Of a DNA stretch of 64,000 bases, positions 12,498 to 26,872 are shown piece by piece. The notes beneath the pieces were generated by a model. It saw only the letters and a list, made by a program, of their open reading frames with translations, did no database searches and was not told the DNA's origin. The position numbers were made by a program, and so were the translations under genes. How positions within the stretch are numbered: the stretch's first letter is position 1; each line of letters begins with the position of its first letter. Source of the DNA: Apostichopus japonicus (lineage: Eukaryota; Echinodermata; Holothuroidea; Aspidochirotida; Stichopodidae); assembly GCF_037975245.1 (NCBI RefSeq), contig NC_092567.1, positions 2,713,214 through 2,777,213 on the forward strand, written 5' to 3'.

Positions 12498-13232
12498 CAG
12501 TGTTGTAGCCAGATACATGTATCATAGTACCAAGTACTTCGGAAAAAAAGAAGTTCCGAGTACCAGGTATCATAGTCCGATGACTACTTTGTAAGATCCG
12601 AGTACCAATTTCCGAGTACAATAGTTTAAAAGCCGAGTACCGAGTACGAATTATACTATTTTGGTTTTTGAAATATACAAGAACCTAATATTTATAACTG
12701 CTCCCGGTGGTGATTATAAGTAAATGATATATACCAGTCGAATATGAAGACATTGTTCGTGTCTTGTTATTGTTTGACAAATGTTCAAATGTAAAATGTC
12801 TTAAAATGATGGTTCAATAGGGGTGCAAGTGCCATTTTAATACTACAAACATGCTATAAATTGTTATATGTTGTAAACATATATACATCACTTATGCTTT
12901 CTTTGTTCATGTTATATGTACTGTACTTGGTAATATAGTCGGCTATTCTGCTGCAGTAGAGACACATGAGTACGGTAACATTACAGAGTAATACAAATCA
13001 TCGATAACTTATAATAACTACCTACTGTAACGTCAGTATCACGAAACTGTTTGTTTTACATAACTCGTCACGAACGAGTACCAGCACTTTGCATCGAGTA
13101 CTTAAGCATTAGAGTGCGGGTGCGAAAGGATGAGTACCAAGTACTGTTCACCTAGTGCGAGTACCGATCATTTGGAAACAGATGTTTGAATGCCACTCGA
13201 GTGCCGGGTGCTTTTCGAGTACTACAACACTA
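12498..13232. mobile_element. Probable hAT-like element rich in GAGTACC motifs
   Basis: AGTGTTGTAG (12499-12508) is matched by its exact complement CTACAACACT (13222-13231). Both subterminal zones are packed with GAGTACC/GGTACTC words in both orientations (about 12530-12645 and 13075-13220), as expected of transposase-binding repeats in hAT elements. The outermost bases do not pair cleanly. The best flanking match is AAAGTAGC against AAAATAGC (7 of 8), so the exact boundaries are uncertain. No transposase frame is present. Confidence 0.6.
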
Positions 13233-13260
13233 GAAAATAGCTTCTTGACAATACTTTACC

Positions 13261-13293
<33 letters not shown>
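13261..13293. repeat. Poly(T) run
   Basis: About 33 consecutive T just outside the right end of the GAGTACC-rich element. It could be a minus-strand poly(A) tail of a retroposed sequence or a simple homopolymer; nothing decides between them. Confidence 0.8.
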
Positions 13294-13296
<3 letters not shown>

Positions 13297-16200
13297 TTTA
13301 CTAGTGCTTAGCACAAATTTCAACTACAGACACAAAAAAAAATTACCTTGGAAACACCAAATCTCTCCCGAAATTGAAAAACACAGATACCGATACGGTC
13401 AAACTTCTTTAAGTCGTACTTACTAATGAGCAACTGATTAATGTAATTTTAAAGTAAAATATCTTGTTTTTCAATCGGATTTATTAGACAAACCAAGACA
13501 AAACTGATCAGCAATTGATTGAACATATTTTATGTTCTTGTTAGGATCATCTTATTCGCAAACCGCTACGTAGAACTGATCAGTTAGAAATAATGAATGA
13601 TATTTTAACGCTTCTTTGATATATTATTATCAAGGACAAAACAACAGATCGTGAGTGGTTTGAGTAGATCACTAAGCTACTTCCAAATACTTATGATGAA
13701 AGTCCGACTAATTTGAAAGGAAGAGAGGGGCTCGGCCATTTCAGATTCAACCAACTCCTTTCCAAGAGGCTGTCGAAAACTTTCGTTTTCGAGGGCGCTG
13801 GACCTTTTGTTTGCTGAATGGTCACGCTATTAATTCTGAATTGTCAGAGTTTGCTCCACGATCACATAATGAATAATGCAATTCAATTAAACTTTCGTTA
13901 CAACTGACACATTATTCTAGATTTATCATAAGTTAACGGCAGTTTGCGAGAACTTTGAAAGATTCTATTCGAATTTGAAATTTCGTCGACATTCTCAAAT
14001 ATCCAAACACAGAAGACGCGTGCACAATATACGGTTTTACGAGAACAGAGACAGAAAAAATAGAACTCCGTAATATAGAAATGTTTTTGTTTTCTACCTT
14101 GTTCCCGATCACGATAACTTTTTTTATCATCTAAGCCTCTTACCTGTTTTCAATCTTTCCTTATTCTGCAACTACGAAGTAAAATAAGACCGGACCGGTT
14201 AAATTTTGACGGTTAACCGGTTAATTATTTTATTGTAAACATGTTAATTCTTGCTCATGCTCATATGTCTTTAATGTGATCATATTCGCATTGGAAACGT
14301 TCCTTGTTTTACTTTTGTACAATACAGGACTATGTGACATGTTAGAGATCTACTTGATGATCTTGTAAATGAATCCAACATTAACATTGTTGTATGTACA
14401 GTCCGTTATTTATTAAACAACCCTTCAACGAAGATTGCAAACGGTCGTGTATTTTTACGTCATGATGACATCTTCTGATGAAAACGGTTAAATGGTTAAA
14501 TGAAGTTGTCAATCAAATGACTATGATTGTAAGTCAGGGTTAATTCCTCATTCAATGTACAGAGGATATGTCACGTGACCGATTTCAAATTTCAACCTTA
14601 AGAAACGGGTTAAAATCGTATACATATGTTATCTCAAGCGCCTCAGTCGGTACACTACATTTGGCTTGTTTATTGATGTATTGTCATGCTCTGCGCCTTA
14701 ACACTTTTATACGTCATTTGATGATCACTTACTGTTTTACAATACTTTATCGGTTTTTCCTCTCAACCAGATTCCGTCTGCTCAGTTTGGTCAAAAAAGA
14801 AGAAGTGTATGTAGCGTAATATGAGACCGCATTGAGGAATCTCATTAAGACCTCCTACTCTTCTAATTTAACATAACAGATGTAAAGAGCTGATAACTTC
14901 AACATGGTCCCGTGATGGTGAATAAAATTCAATTCGAACAAAACGATTCGAGACTTTCATAAGCCTCTTCTTTGACGTATCGTACGTGATAGTGTACTAT
15001 GATACACGATGTGTGTGTGTTTTTATTTATGTATTCAAACCCCGACAATGATGACATTTTATATCACCTTCACACAAATGTTCCCACCAAGATCTACTTC
15101 CAATCTACACAACACCCTTTCCACCGAACTGTCATGAAAATAGTATGCTCCTGGTAATAAACCACGTCCAATGTTTCCATAGTAACAGCAGCAGTTGATT
15201 TCAGAAGTCGATATTTTAATATAACAACCTCCATCGTAATTCGATCAGGACGGGATCATGGACTTACAATCGTGATGTAACAAACGAAACCATTTCAACG
15301 AGGAACTCAAATAGATATATTCATACCCTAATACATCTCTTATATATCATTTCTTATACAAGAATAAATGTTTGCAATATATGTATCTGTTTCCTTAATA
15401 TCGTATCTCCTTCTCAAGTGAATGCATGAATTTCTTAAAATAGTGTGTCATTTTACCATGTATGCCCAAATACAAACATCATTCATTTACGATAATCTAT
15501 TTTTTGGAAGGGATTGCGAAAGGGGGAGGGGGGGTATACAAAAGAGGCACTTTCAAATGACATATTTCTAAATTTAACAACAAACGACATTACAAACATG
15601 GAAAGGTTCAGGCTATTTCTTAACCAGTTTCCACAAAACTGGATGGGAACGTACCAAGGTCGAGTTTTTTTTGTGTCCCAAACAGGTTTGCAATTGTGTG
15701 TAAATAGTAGCTCATGATTGGTCGGAAGTTTTGTCATCACCATAGAAACCTGGTACTTCGCGGTACGCAAAATGTCTGAATCAGTTCGTTGCAACGAAGG
15801 TTTAACCGTTCAAAATATCCCGAATATTTTCGTAAGTATATGTAGATATCTTTGGAATTGGTTTAGACATATTTAGCTCATTAGTTTGTTAGACTGTATG
15901 ATCTACTATATCCATGTTTGATCGAAGTTTTCTGTGAAGGCATTTATCGATAACATAGCACAATGCACGTAACAGTTTTGTACAGGGTGCATCACACATG
16001 CGCTGTAGGCCTATATGTATTAAAACTGTGTACACAGTGCAGCGACGGAAGTATACCATACTGTACACTATACAGTATGGACATTTAAGAACTGTGTTGT
16101 GATGCAAAAACAGTTCAGCTCTAAATACCCCCTCCCCCACCCAACTCCCTTCCCCATTCTGGAACCACTTCTTAATATTGGTCAGAACTTTTGTCGAGAT

Positions 16201-17639
16201 GACAGGATTGCTTATTAGTAGCTTGTGTCTATGCTTTGACTCAATAAAAAGGACCAGCTTTCTCTCCACTAAAAATATTTCTTCGAAGGATATCAGTCAT
16301 TGATGACGGTTACCCAGCATTCTTCACACCTCACTTGAGCTTCGGCCTATCCTGTTCAGTCCTATATGTACTGTATATATTCAATATATTCCACTATATA
16401 TGATCTAACCCAATGGAGATACATATGATTTAACAGAAAAGTGTAAATTAAGCATTGATTATTCGCAAACCATTTCCCAAATTTTAGACAGGAAAATTGC
16501 AGACTTACTGTAGTCCTAATCTAGTCGCGCAATACACTCACGTATAGTACCGATTCAAACTATTGCTGCTGTCATGTTTGCGTATATTCATTTAAGACTT
16601 GTGATTTTAGTGTATCCATTGCACGAATGGAATTCCGATTTCAATAGAACGACTCACGAATCTTGCAATGTAGCGTATGTATCATAAGTAAGGTCAACAT
16701 GTGATCCAAGCATTAAAGGTAAACTTAGGGCGTTTAGAAGGCAACCCCGTAAGTAGACTTAACTAAGTGTCACAGGACAATCAACAACAACATTTTATCT
16801 GTTCAGCTTAAGCATCATGTTTCAGTGACATCAATGAACTCATTCATGTTTTGACATTTAAGGCCCATGTACCTTATCATTCTTCTGATTCAGTGTTTGT
16901 CTTCCAACTGTCTATCAAGTGATGGTCATTATTGATGCTGACGTTCAGAGCAATCTGATTAAATGAAAACTCTGTATTTGCAAACCTTTTCGGGAAAAAA
17001 ATCGCGCCCTGGCCCCGCAATGGAACTTTTCAGACTATTTGGAAATTCAATAAACAGCGGGTGATTACTGGAATTACTCGTCATGACAAAACATGCTTTT
17101 CTCGTCAGAGACTTCGGTCAAAAAAAGTTAAGTAGATTTTCAAAAATACAGATCACGTTATAGTAGCGTGTAGAATGCTTTGACAATATGAAATATCCGC
17201 CGCATCTAATCTCATATATTTACGACACTGGTGACAAATCTACAGTGGTTCTTAAGGGACAGGCGAGTTCTGCAAAACACTTTAAAGTTGTTTATTTTTG
17301 TTGAGCCGACGAGTTACGCTAACGTTACCGCTTGACGAAAATGATAAAAAAAATCAAGTTTGCTGTTTCAAGTAACTTGGCAACAAGTCAAATATATGAT
17401 TTTGATAGAGTTGTCAAATATACGCTCTATTCATATCTTGGCCAAATTTTATAAAGATGAGTATGTGCATTGTCAACTCGATAAAAATCATTTGACGTGA
17501 CTACAACTCGCCGGCTCCTTCAGAAGTAAAGCGTGATTATTCCCTGCTGTGCAGCGTCGAGAGAGATAAAGGAAGATTTCAAACAGAATATGTGTAACCT
17601 ACCCTCGATATGTTATGTTATGTCTTTGACTTTCAGGAC
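13294..17639. other. Gene-free stretch
   Basis: No gene recognised. Two segments (about 14187-14225 and 14480-14500) share CGGTTAA/CCGGTTAA words and may be ends of another degraded element, but no duplication could be defined. The open frames of 83-126 codons here match nothing I know and lack supporting context. Confidence 0.4.
16056..16080. repeat. Perfect 10-bp hairpin
   Basis: CCATACTGTA and TACAGTATGG are exact inverted copies separated by five bases (CACTA). No T-run or gene end adjoins it, so there is no sign that it is a terminator or RNA gene. Confidence 0.6.
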
Positions 17640-17800
17640 TTTGGAGTACTACTCTTGTAAGCAATGGCAGAATATGGCGGTATCGGGAAGGGGAGGGGGG
17701 GGAGGAGCAAACTTTACGGATAGTGGGAGGTGTGAGATTGACTTGAGTGCAACACATTTTCTCAAAAGTTTCTAACAATATCAATCATGAAAAGAGGAGG
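17640..17800. repeat. Dispersed repeat, copy 1
   Basis: It shares with 21957-22050 the run AACTTTA(C/T)GGATAG, a G-rich tract, GA(C)TTGAC/TTGACTTGA, and ATTTTCTCAAA / ATTTCTCAAA in the same order. The G-rich run followed by this segment is likely the end of a transposon family. No boundary or target duplication was identified. Confidence 0.45.
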
Positions 17801-18930
17801 GTCTATTTCTTTTTAAAAAGGTAAACCTTTAGCTGTTAGACACTGTTATCTTCCACCTATCCACCTTCCACCTATCCTTACAATGTGACACCCTGTGGTT
17901 TTTATATTGTTTATGAAATGTTAACGAAATGGGAATGAGGGCGGTATTGAAGAACTTAGATTGCACAGTCTCCGGATGTGTTACGTTATAAATTCGCAGA
18001 TGACATGGCAAGGGTCGTACCTGTACCTCGTTATATTTAACAGAGGGATTCAACTGGTAATACGTAAGGTTGGCATGTAATATATGTGTTTAGAAATCGA
18101 TAAAAAACTTATTTATAACACATACGTTTGTTCCCCATTCGTCCTCTGCCGTGTCAGCAGTTATTTATACAACATTTAACGACATGTTAACTACATACAA
18201 TTATTAACATTTACTAATTTCATATTACCAAGCGGAATTGTAATGTTCATTTGATAATTTTAATCTACCCTGTAGATTGTTTTTGTTAAAAAAAAAATTA
18301 CAAACGATACAGACTCTACGATGTTCGTAAAGGCAACCTTATGAGAAATAACGATTTTCCGTTGCTGGCCAAAGGGTATGTACAAAGAGGACTTCGGCTT
18401 TGAGTACAACGTTTCCGTATGTTGCCGTATTGAACGAATCCGACCGTACTATATTACTCTTTTAACCAGAATTAATGGTCAAAGCTATAGTCTCATTGGC
18501 AATAGTTTCTTTAAAATACCAAATTATTTACTTGGTAAGGAGGGGGGCAAACCTTATCGAGTCGTAATCCTGCTTGTTATCAGAATCATTCCGGATATAA
18601 ACAGACATAAACAGTATTTTAATCAATGCAGTAAACGTAAGAAAAGACAAGCAAATTATTTTCAGAATGGAAGCATTTCTGAAAAAGTCAAAACTAAGAG
18701 GAGAGGAGCTGACTTTACTGGGAAGCTGCGCCGACCCTGCCAATACCACCCTTCCGGGAGAAATAAAGATACTAGACAAATACAATATATTACATAAGAA
18801 TACATAGTTTAGTACATGTATTGATGCAATTTGACGCAAGCACGTTAACGTTACACATTTAACAAACCAGCAACACAATTTCCTTGCTCTTAATAATAGT
18901 CATTAATGTTACGATATTTTTCACTTGAGA
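17801..18930. other. Gene-free stretch with one unrecognised open frame
   Basis: The frame at 18378-18797 (+, 139 codons) is basic and Lys/Arg-rich in its last third. It has no recognised motif and no splice or Kozak support. Otherwise I see nothing. Confidence 0.35.
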
Positions 18931-18945
18931 GTATTTCATATTTTT

Positions 18946-19011
18946 ATATCACATTTTACAAAATACTTAGGATTAATTATTGATGAAAATTTATCCTGGA
19001 AGCAACATAGT
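18946..19011 (+). pseudogene. LINE reverse-transcriptase fragment
   Basis: The frame reads FTKYLGLIIDENLSWKQHS. The pattern (T/V)-K-Y-L-G-(V/L)-x-I-D-x-x-L-x-W-x-x-H is the conserved segment just after the catalytic core in jockey, CR1 and related non-LTR retrotransposons. The rest of the domain is not readable on either side, so this is a short fossil. Confidence 0.7.
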
Positions 19012-19125
19012 AATGATCAATGTCATCGTTGCCTGTGTGTTATTTCCTTAGCGTGGTTAAAGGGAAATTTGCGATTGGTCGAAGTCGGACAAAGAGCAAT
19101 GCTGCCCTGGCCCAATGGTGTTTAG

Positions 19126-21280
19126 GTGGTTAGGGTGTAACCTCTTATACCCGCCTCCTTGCTTCGCATACTTACGTAATCGATGAATACTTATGTATTA
19201 TGTGAGTTTTACGTAGTTACATGCTTCATTCCTCTTATGGTGCAGGGTGGCGTCGCATGTGCTCCCTAAGTACTGTGTATCCTATACATGTTTTATAAAG
19301 GCATTAAAGGGATAGATATCCTAATTGTATACTTCTTTAATATCGCATTCTTGAGATTTGCTTTTCATGTGATTTTGCTATATGCTTTGTACCATCTTTA
19401 TTGCCTTTTCGTGTATTTATTGCGTTGCTTATTTGTAAGAGTATCTCGAGTTAAAGTATCATCTTCGTGGAGTATCTCTCGAGAGGTTATTATTTTTATT
19501 GGTATTCTATGATTCTCCAGAAAGCCGCCGTAAACCCCCAATAGCTGCAGTAAACCCCTGAATGCCTCTGTATGTCGCAGTTTGTCGTGCGGCTAGTTTT
19601 GCCCGTCAGCGATGGTAAGTTGAGCGTTATTATTATTTAGGAGGTAATTGTTGTTAATCTTACTCTATGCTTTGAGTTTCATGGTACCAAATGTTATTTG
19701 TTATACACCTCTTCCCTTTGTGCATTATTTATAAGAGGAAACCTTATTCTGTATTATGTTATTATTGATTTGTACAAATTCATGTGTTTGGTTCACCAAT
19801 GTTTGTAAATTAATGTTTAGATATTTTTACTTTATGGTTTTCACCGTGGTCCTTTTGAACCACGTGTGCAAACTAAACGGGTAAACACCTCCGACTACGT
19901 TGTTCAGCAATCATTGAGCGTTGTCTCGGTGACAATCTATGTAAACGTTTTATTAAGTACATTGGTACTGTCTTGTATATGAGAAACACTATGCCAAATG
20001 AAATAGCAATTTAAATTCACTCTCCTTGTATCTATTCTTAACAATTGTAGTTTGTGGTACGGCCTGTAGGGTCTTATACTACGTTCTGAAATCCTCTAGA
20101 AAATTTGCGGAATAGATTGATCAAATTATTTATAATGAAACCTACCCCCCCCCCCCCCCACCCGCATCCCACGCCTATATAAAATGTATCAATCGGGCGC
20201 TACCATCCTCCGTTAAAGCAAAGCAAAACAAATGTAACATGTCACAACAATTACATCAGGAATTTATACATTAGACAAGATTATAGCTCGTAGCGGACAT
20301 ATGATTATGGTCACACACATCTCTTAGTGAGACAGAGGTATATACTATAATGTGTAATATACATGACTTGGTCAGAACCTGACACCAGCGAAGTAAATAA
20401 CATACTAACTGAATGGGCAATTGCTCTCCCAGTAAATCCTTGTGCCCGCCCTATTAAATATGTTGCTCACAATCTTCATTTTCTTACCAGAGATATGCAT
20501 AAGAACAACCATACCATCAGGAGCCTATATCAAGTAGATGAAATACTCATAGCCTCTATATCGATGTACATCTTGTTTTTACATATTCATAATCGGTTAA
20601 CACATTTTTCGCATACTAAGTCGAAATGTCAACAGTTTATCCATGTGGTCCTTTCTTTACCCCCTTATTACATAACACCAATCTAATCAAGAAACGTTGA
20701 TATTCTGCGATAACATAGTTCAACTGGTGAGGTATTAAGGCGATATCATAAGGAATAAGCCGAATTATTAAATAAAAAAACCAATATGTTAAGATAATAA
20801 GTCGAAATACTTTTTTAAACTTTGCCATCTTAAAGTCGAAAGTTAGAGAAAATAGGCGAAAGTTTGAAATATAGTAGTGAAAGTTTGAGTTAAAAAAAAT
20901 GCAAATTGGATATTAAAAGTGAAAAGATGGACCTGTTATTTCGAAATTTCCACTTCCTTAGTACCACAATCCTAACATTTTTAAAAGAGTTTAAGACAAT
21001 TTCAAGGAAAGATATATTTTTTTTATGAAAATATATTCAATTTGGAACAGTTGTTGAAATTTCCAGACAAGCAGCGAATTAGAAAATGACATTTAGTGTG
21101 AACATTGGCAAATTATAATATAGTGTTATAAGTAATGATTCAAGACATTACCATTATGTATAATTATGGTAAGGAAATAAAGCACAATACAAGTAAAATA
21201 GGCTTTCCTAATTATCGAGTGTACGTGATATATTATATACAGATTAAAAACAAATTGACATCATTGTGTATTAGTTAATG
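19126..21280. other. Gene-free stretch
   Basis: No gene recognised. It contains a C-run near 20145-20160 and the short inverted repeat GTGGTCC-TTTT-GAACCAC near 19849. The 107-codon open frame at 20363-20686 is not recognised. Confidence 0.4.
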
Positions 21281-21289
21281 TTGTTATAT

Positions 21290-21460
21290 TACATTGATTG
21301 TGATTTTAATCAATTGACGTCCATGAGAAAGATTGTCATATATACTGATGATTAAGGGATGACGTCATTGGTAGTTTGATTGGTTCTTGACGATGTTAAA
21401 TTATCAGAGCAAACGAATTTAACAATTATAAAAGAAAGTATTATTTGTAATCCTTTTCAA
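21290..21460. repeat. Diverged dispersed repeat, copy 1
   Basis: In the same order as 32505-32650 it contains TATACTGATGA, GGATGACGTCATT(G/A)(G/T)TAGTTT(G/A)ATT, then GCAAA(C/T)GAATTTA and GAAAGTAT. Each copy includes a perfect TGACGTCA palindrome. Confidence 0.5.
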
Positions 21461-21950
21461 ATTATATACACTTGTTTTGATTTCTTTAATATCTTTTCCA
21501 TTTCTGTCTTTTTTTGTGATGTTTCATTTAAATTCTGTGTAAATAAATTGGATAATTTTCAACACTATTTGGATAAGTTTCAATTTATGCGTGACAAATA
21601 TGTACTTTACTGTAAACATGCTATTTGAGGCTATAAAATCTTTTTCTGCCCGTTACTGTAAGTGTTGTGTTGCATTCGAAGAACTGACATAATTGGCTCC
21701 GTGTTTGATTGTACAATCCAGTCACTTGTATTGATGACGTCAGCTGTTTAAACTGTCATTTCTCAAAACTAAATCTTTAATATGTTAAAAAAATAAAACT
21801 TAGACTGACGGCAGTGGTATTTTAGTGGTTTACAACATTTACAGTTTAGATAGAAAAAGATATAATTGAAACAGCGACCACTATTAAGAATATCCCACAG
21901 TTTAGTCGGAATAAGACACAGGTAGCATACAGATTTATAGCGTTGACAAG
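21461..21950. other. Gene-free stretch
   Basis: Nothing recognisable apart from one TGACGTCA palindrome at 21735-21742. Confidence 0.4.
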
Positions 21951-21956
21951 TATACG

Positions 21957-22110
21957 CTAACAGCGGCACGAACTTTATGGATAGGGGGAGGGGTGCATTT
22001 GACTTGACGGTAAAAACAAATTTCTCAAAGTTGAAACTATGGAAAGAAGGAGGGCTCTTATGGAGCACTTCTTTCCTCGACGCCTATGCCCACCATTGCA
22101 CCCACCCCCT
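21957..22110. repeat. Dispersed repeat, copy 2
   Basis: Partner of 17640-17800 (see there). It starts with CAGCGGCACGAACTTTATGG and runs into a C-rich stretch (CACCATTGCACCCACCCC), a composition seen at several transposon ends in this window. Confidence 0.45.
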
Positions 22111-25100
22111 CTCCACCCCACTAGCTTCCATACATGTAATTATATCATTTCAAATTCACTTCATGAAAACGTTTAACAACTGTATTTGGGTTTGTAAGTA
22201 AGGTTTAACAACACTTTTACAACTAAAGATAAAACTATTTCCTCGGGTGTTTATTACAGCCAAAGCTTACAACCAGTTGGCTGCTCTTAAATAGAGTTTC
22301 GAAGCGTTTAGTCCAACACAGATAAATATGGGTCCCACAAAGTTAACTGTAATGCATTATTGTGCGAACTCTTGTATGGGTGTATGCATGTATGTATGTA
22401 TGTAATTTAGATCCTCCTGCAAGCAGGAACTCGCGAAGAAGCGGTCATCATTGGCTTATCAAAGCCGCAAGCTAAACCGAAGTCAGTCTCTTAGATTCAT
22501 GTTTAACGTCCATGTTTATGAATTGTCAGTTGTCAACAACTCTGTAACTGTACGACATACATTAATCTTGGAGTACTCTTAAACTCTCTGTCTAATTTTC
22601 GTCCTTTCCGGAGTGATTTAAGTAGATTGCAGTATCATATATATTAGGGTATGTAGGTACTGTACGCTGTTGTACTTGTAAAGGAGTTGCACATTTACCA
22701 ATTAACGGATTGTGATAAATTCAACACAAACTGCTACCTTTAGGTAGAATCGTTAATGATAATGTGTATTTAACAATTTCTGTTTAAATCTCCGTAAGTT
22801 AAAAATGAACATTGAATGTTTATAATGTAAATTATGTTTTCTTTCTTCTTTCAATAACATTAGTTAATGAATAATGTGAAACGTTGCGTCAATTGTGATA
22901 CTACGGTAACGTGTCTTACTGTATGATTACGTTACATTAGTTTTGTCAATAAAAATTTGGTCGCATATCCTCGAAGCTTTAAAATAATTTCAAGCACTGT
23001 ACAGCATGTCTATATAAAACAAGATGGAGCGAAGGGGGTCACTGTAATGCGTCAATCACCTCCTCTGTTCAAAACACTAATCTGTTAATTGAATAATATT
23101 TTTCGTACAAAAGACTATGTTAATAAATAAAAAACTAACTAAAATACTGACTTTGTTAATATTAAAATTCTAACATAGCTTCCTTTCAAAACAAGGTACG
23201 CACCAGCGGAGGTAATCCTAAGACCTTTCTTTGACAAAGTTTTTGTTATATGCACCTACGTAATTCCGTTAGTGTTTTAAATGAAACCACCGATAACACA
23301 TCTAATTTGCTATTAGTATTACATCCACAGAGTATTTAGGAACTTCGTTTTTGCACAGCGTTGGCTGTAACAAACACCCAAAGAAATAGCTTTATCTTTA
23401 GTTGTAAAAGTGTCGTTTAACCTCACCTACAACTAATATAGGTCTATTGGACAATACCATATACCAGTCCACAATTAATCCTACGCTATTTGGGATGAGA
23501 ATGAAAAGTTCAAAAAGTAACAATTTCTTTCAAGTATGAAGTATGTAGTTAATGACTTACTGGTTTTAAAGTAATTTAGTTAACGAGTGTACTTACATAA
23601 GGAGGAGGTCAACGGGACAGCGGTTTGACGACCCTTCTTATAGTGTCGCGAATTTATCAAGAACTTTCTAAAAATAAACAAAATACGTACGAACTATAAA
23701 GTATGCAGATAATATGACGTCAGACTGATACTATTGATAGCTATACAATCCTCTTCCACCAGCAGTCACGTTCTCAACCATAAAGCGCTGTACCTCCTTT
23801 GAGTCTTGGTGATGAGCTCGCAATTGCCGTCATTATATTGAGTAACGTAAGAGAAATAGAACCGAAGGTACCAGCGAGAAGACTTCGAACGAACTTTCCG
23901 TAGATTTATACAATACTGTGAAAACACGGCCGACATACTTTGCTTGATGCACCATGAGCTTGACATCTAACAATAATAATATCATTATCGAGGAGGACAA
24001 TTAAATGATTTAAACGTATCAGGAAGTAAAGCATTTTAATTGCTGTCATCATAAAAATGGAAATAACGTTCGTCATTTACCACGGTCAACTAAATTCAGT
24101 GGTTACAAGCCTATGTACAGTGAGTCTATACTGGAATACGGTAACTCAGCGACGCTTAGATCTGTATGTTCTGTTATATATAGATAACGATGATAGGAAC
24201 ACTGCTGCATGATAGGGATCTCTCGGATATTGATTTGCAAATAAGTGTGATACTTCAACAACGTCATTTTATCGATGGATCCATCATATTACATCAATAA
24301 TAAATCAAATTCTTAAGAAGCAGTATGAGCAAAGAAGGGGAAATGTCCTTAAATTCGCGCATGCGTTAATGGTTGCTGTTTAATTACTTTAATCCCTGTA
24401 AATCCCCATACGTTTAATTGCTTATGTTGGATTGTATGCACAAGCAACGAGCCTATTCAAGCTATCTTAATACAATACTGTATCAATAACAGAACATATG
24501 TCCCTGGAATGTTACACGAAGCTAAAGCCACCTGCGGTTTTGTTCTCATTCAGAATGGGATTTTACTCGTATTGTTATGCTAATCTTACCGGATGTTTTC
24601 TCGCGGGTCGAAATTATTCCTGAATCACGCGTATGGCAAAGAAAAATACCCACTAATGATATTCCAGTTTGATTCTGTCGGGGAAAAAATGGATTATTGC
24701 TCAAAGCCGGTCTTTTTTTGAACCGGTACTCCAGGTTTTACAACTGAAAATGAAATTTTATAGGCAATAAAATTGGATTATCGGTTAAAAATTAGACCGA
24801 TTGTCTGGTTAATAATCGGAGTTTATCATTTTAGTCAAGGTTTTTCGAGCGACACTACAGACGTATCGTTCAACATGCTAGATTATGGACTAATTAACCG
24901 GAATAATCGTTTGTATCCATATGCCAAATGTCAAAAACGAACAATATTTCGATAGTCATCCTGTTCAAATTCTGTACATAAAAACAAGTTTGGACTTTTA
25001 CTCCCATCATAAACATATCGTTCGCACGTATGGTTTAGCTATAACTAAATTTAGCCTGTAAGTGTACAGTTGTATTCACAACGTTTAACGAAATCAAATT

Positions 25101-26870
25101 GGTTATAATCCCTCAAAACTCTCCCGCTCAACCTCCTAAGAATGGAAATAGCTTTAACGGTAGTAAGCTGTATATTGCTCTGATTCCACCTTTGTTTCTC
25201 TTGATGTTTAATATGTTTATCTTTATGTTCTTTGAATATTCATTTCTGTGAACATCAACAACTAATGAACGTCAGGGCGGCCATTTCAATCTCAAATAAA
25301 CATGAATGATCTAAATAATCCTACAACCTCACTCTGACTATCATGACCGTAATCCATATTCTTCATCTTACGATAACTTTGTTATATTCAAACGATAGTT
25401 GTGTCCTTCTCCCGTGTGATTTCAAACTTGATTATTTTAGAGGGCGCTTGTACCATTTATTCACAGAGATATGAGAACCATGTGGCGATCAATGCTGATA
25501 TTGTTATGGCCAGTGAAGATAAGTGGTTTCACTTTGAATGCAATGTATTTTAAGTGCATGGTTTAGATTGAATGCTAGCATGTAACGTTGGACTATTTCG
25601 TTTCAGGTTAAGTAGATTATTATTTGTATATTTAAAACAAATAATTAGGTTGAGTTTGATAAATCTGTTATTCGCTTCAGGGCTACCGTTACAAAGTTGT
25701 TCTTTAAAATTGTTATGCTTAATTCAAACAAACAGTAAATTAAAGTTTGGATGTTTCCAGTTCATCTTTAGTTCTTCAAAGGATTTAATCTAGAAAAAAG
25801 AAATAGCTAGGTGACAACGGGTAAGAAGCTTCATGTACTTTATTAATTGCTCTCATTAACCGACTTAAAACAAGATACCTTAATTAGATTAACTGGAATT
25901 TAATTTTGAATACTCTGAAGATTTTGGTAACTTTCTAGGTAAGTCGTAATACGTCTGTTTTAAGTTTTACAAAGATATGAACACTTTCTTTGCATCACTG
26001 ATGTGTAAAGTAACGTTTTCTTAAGAATAACTTTAGGTAATTAAGATATCAGTACACGATGTAATAATACATACATATAAAATGCTTGTAAATGAAGCAG
26101 TAAAAACGTACACTAAATTTGTTTCAGATAACACAAATCTAATTTATCCTGTATTATTAGTTCAAACAGTTGATTTCTTATCAGCAGGTATACGGCCACA
26201 GCCACGTGGTTAGAAAGGTTGATTGTATTATCATAGGAGTTAACCTTACATGGCTTCACTAGGGAGACGAACAAAATGTTACAAATAAGCACAAAAGTAC
26301 AATTTAAAGTATCGTTAAACGTTAAATTATTTTCACCCATAACCTAACCAAACATGATCAGGTTTAACATCTTTCCGGTCACAGAAGCCTTTCACACCCA
26401 TGTCATTACTGTCTCACGGTCGAAATGGATCAACTAACTTTTTGCGTTAAAATTTCTTCTTGTTAAACAATGTTTCCCGCCAACTCCCAAAAGAGGGGTA
26501 AAAATATACTTCACATACGTCAACATTGTTTTAGTTTTGTTTATAGTAAGATATTGAAGCGAATGTAGCCCAGTACTACATGTATACCAGGTGGTCTCTT
26601 ATTTAGGTTGATTTTCCCGGGGAGGGTGATTCCAAGTCTTGGGCAGAGGTCAAGCCCTCTGCCGTCTAATATTTTCTCTGTTTTGCTTCTTGATTTTTTT
26701 CTGCATCCAAACGTTGGAGGTAACTGTCCGTACTTATGCCTATAATGGAACTTAACCACACCGATACATCCACCCCCCTCCATTCCCCCTTCCCCCCACT
26801 TTAATCTTCCCGTGAATTATATGTGGTGCTGCATATCTTACACACGAACAGTTGATCATGAAGTTATATA
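22111..26870. other. Gene-free stretch
   Basis: No gene recognised. It includes a short (ATGT)n run near 22387-22402 and a G/C-rich patch at about 26600-26790. The 80-codon minus frame over that patch is Gly/Lys/Pro-rich and looks like part of a repeat rather than an exon. Confidence 0.4.
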
Positions 26871-26872
26871 TG

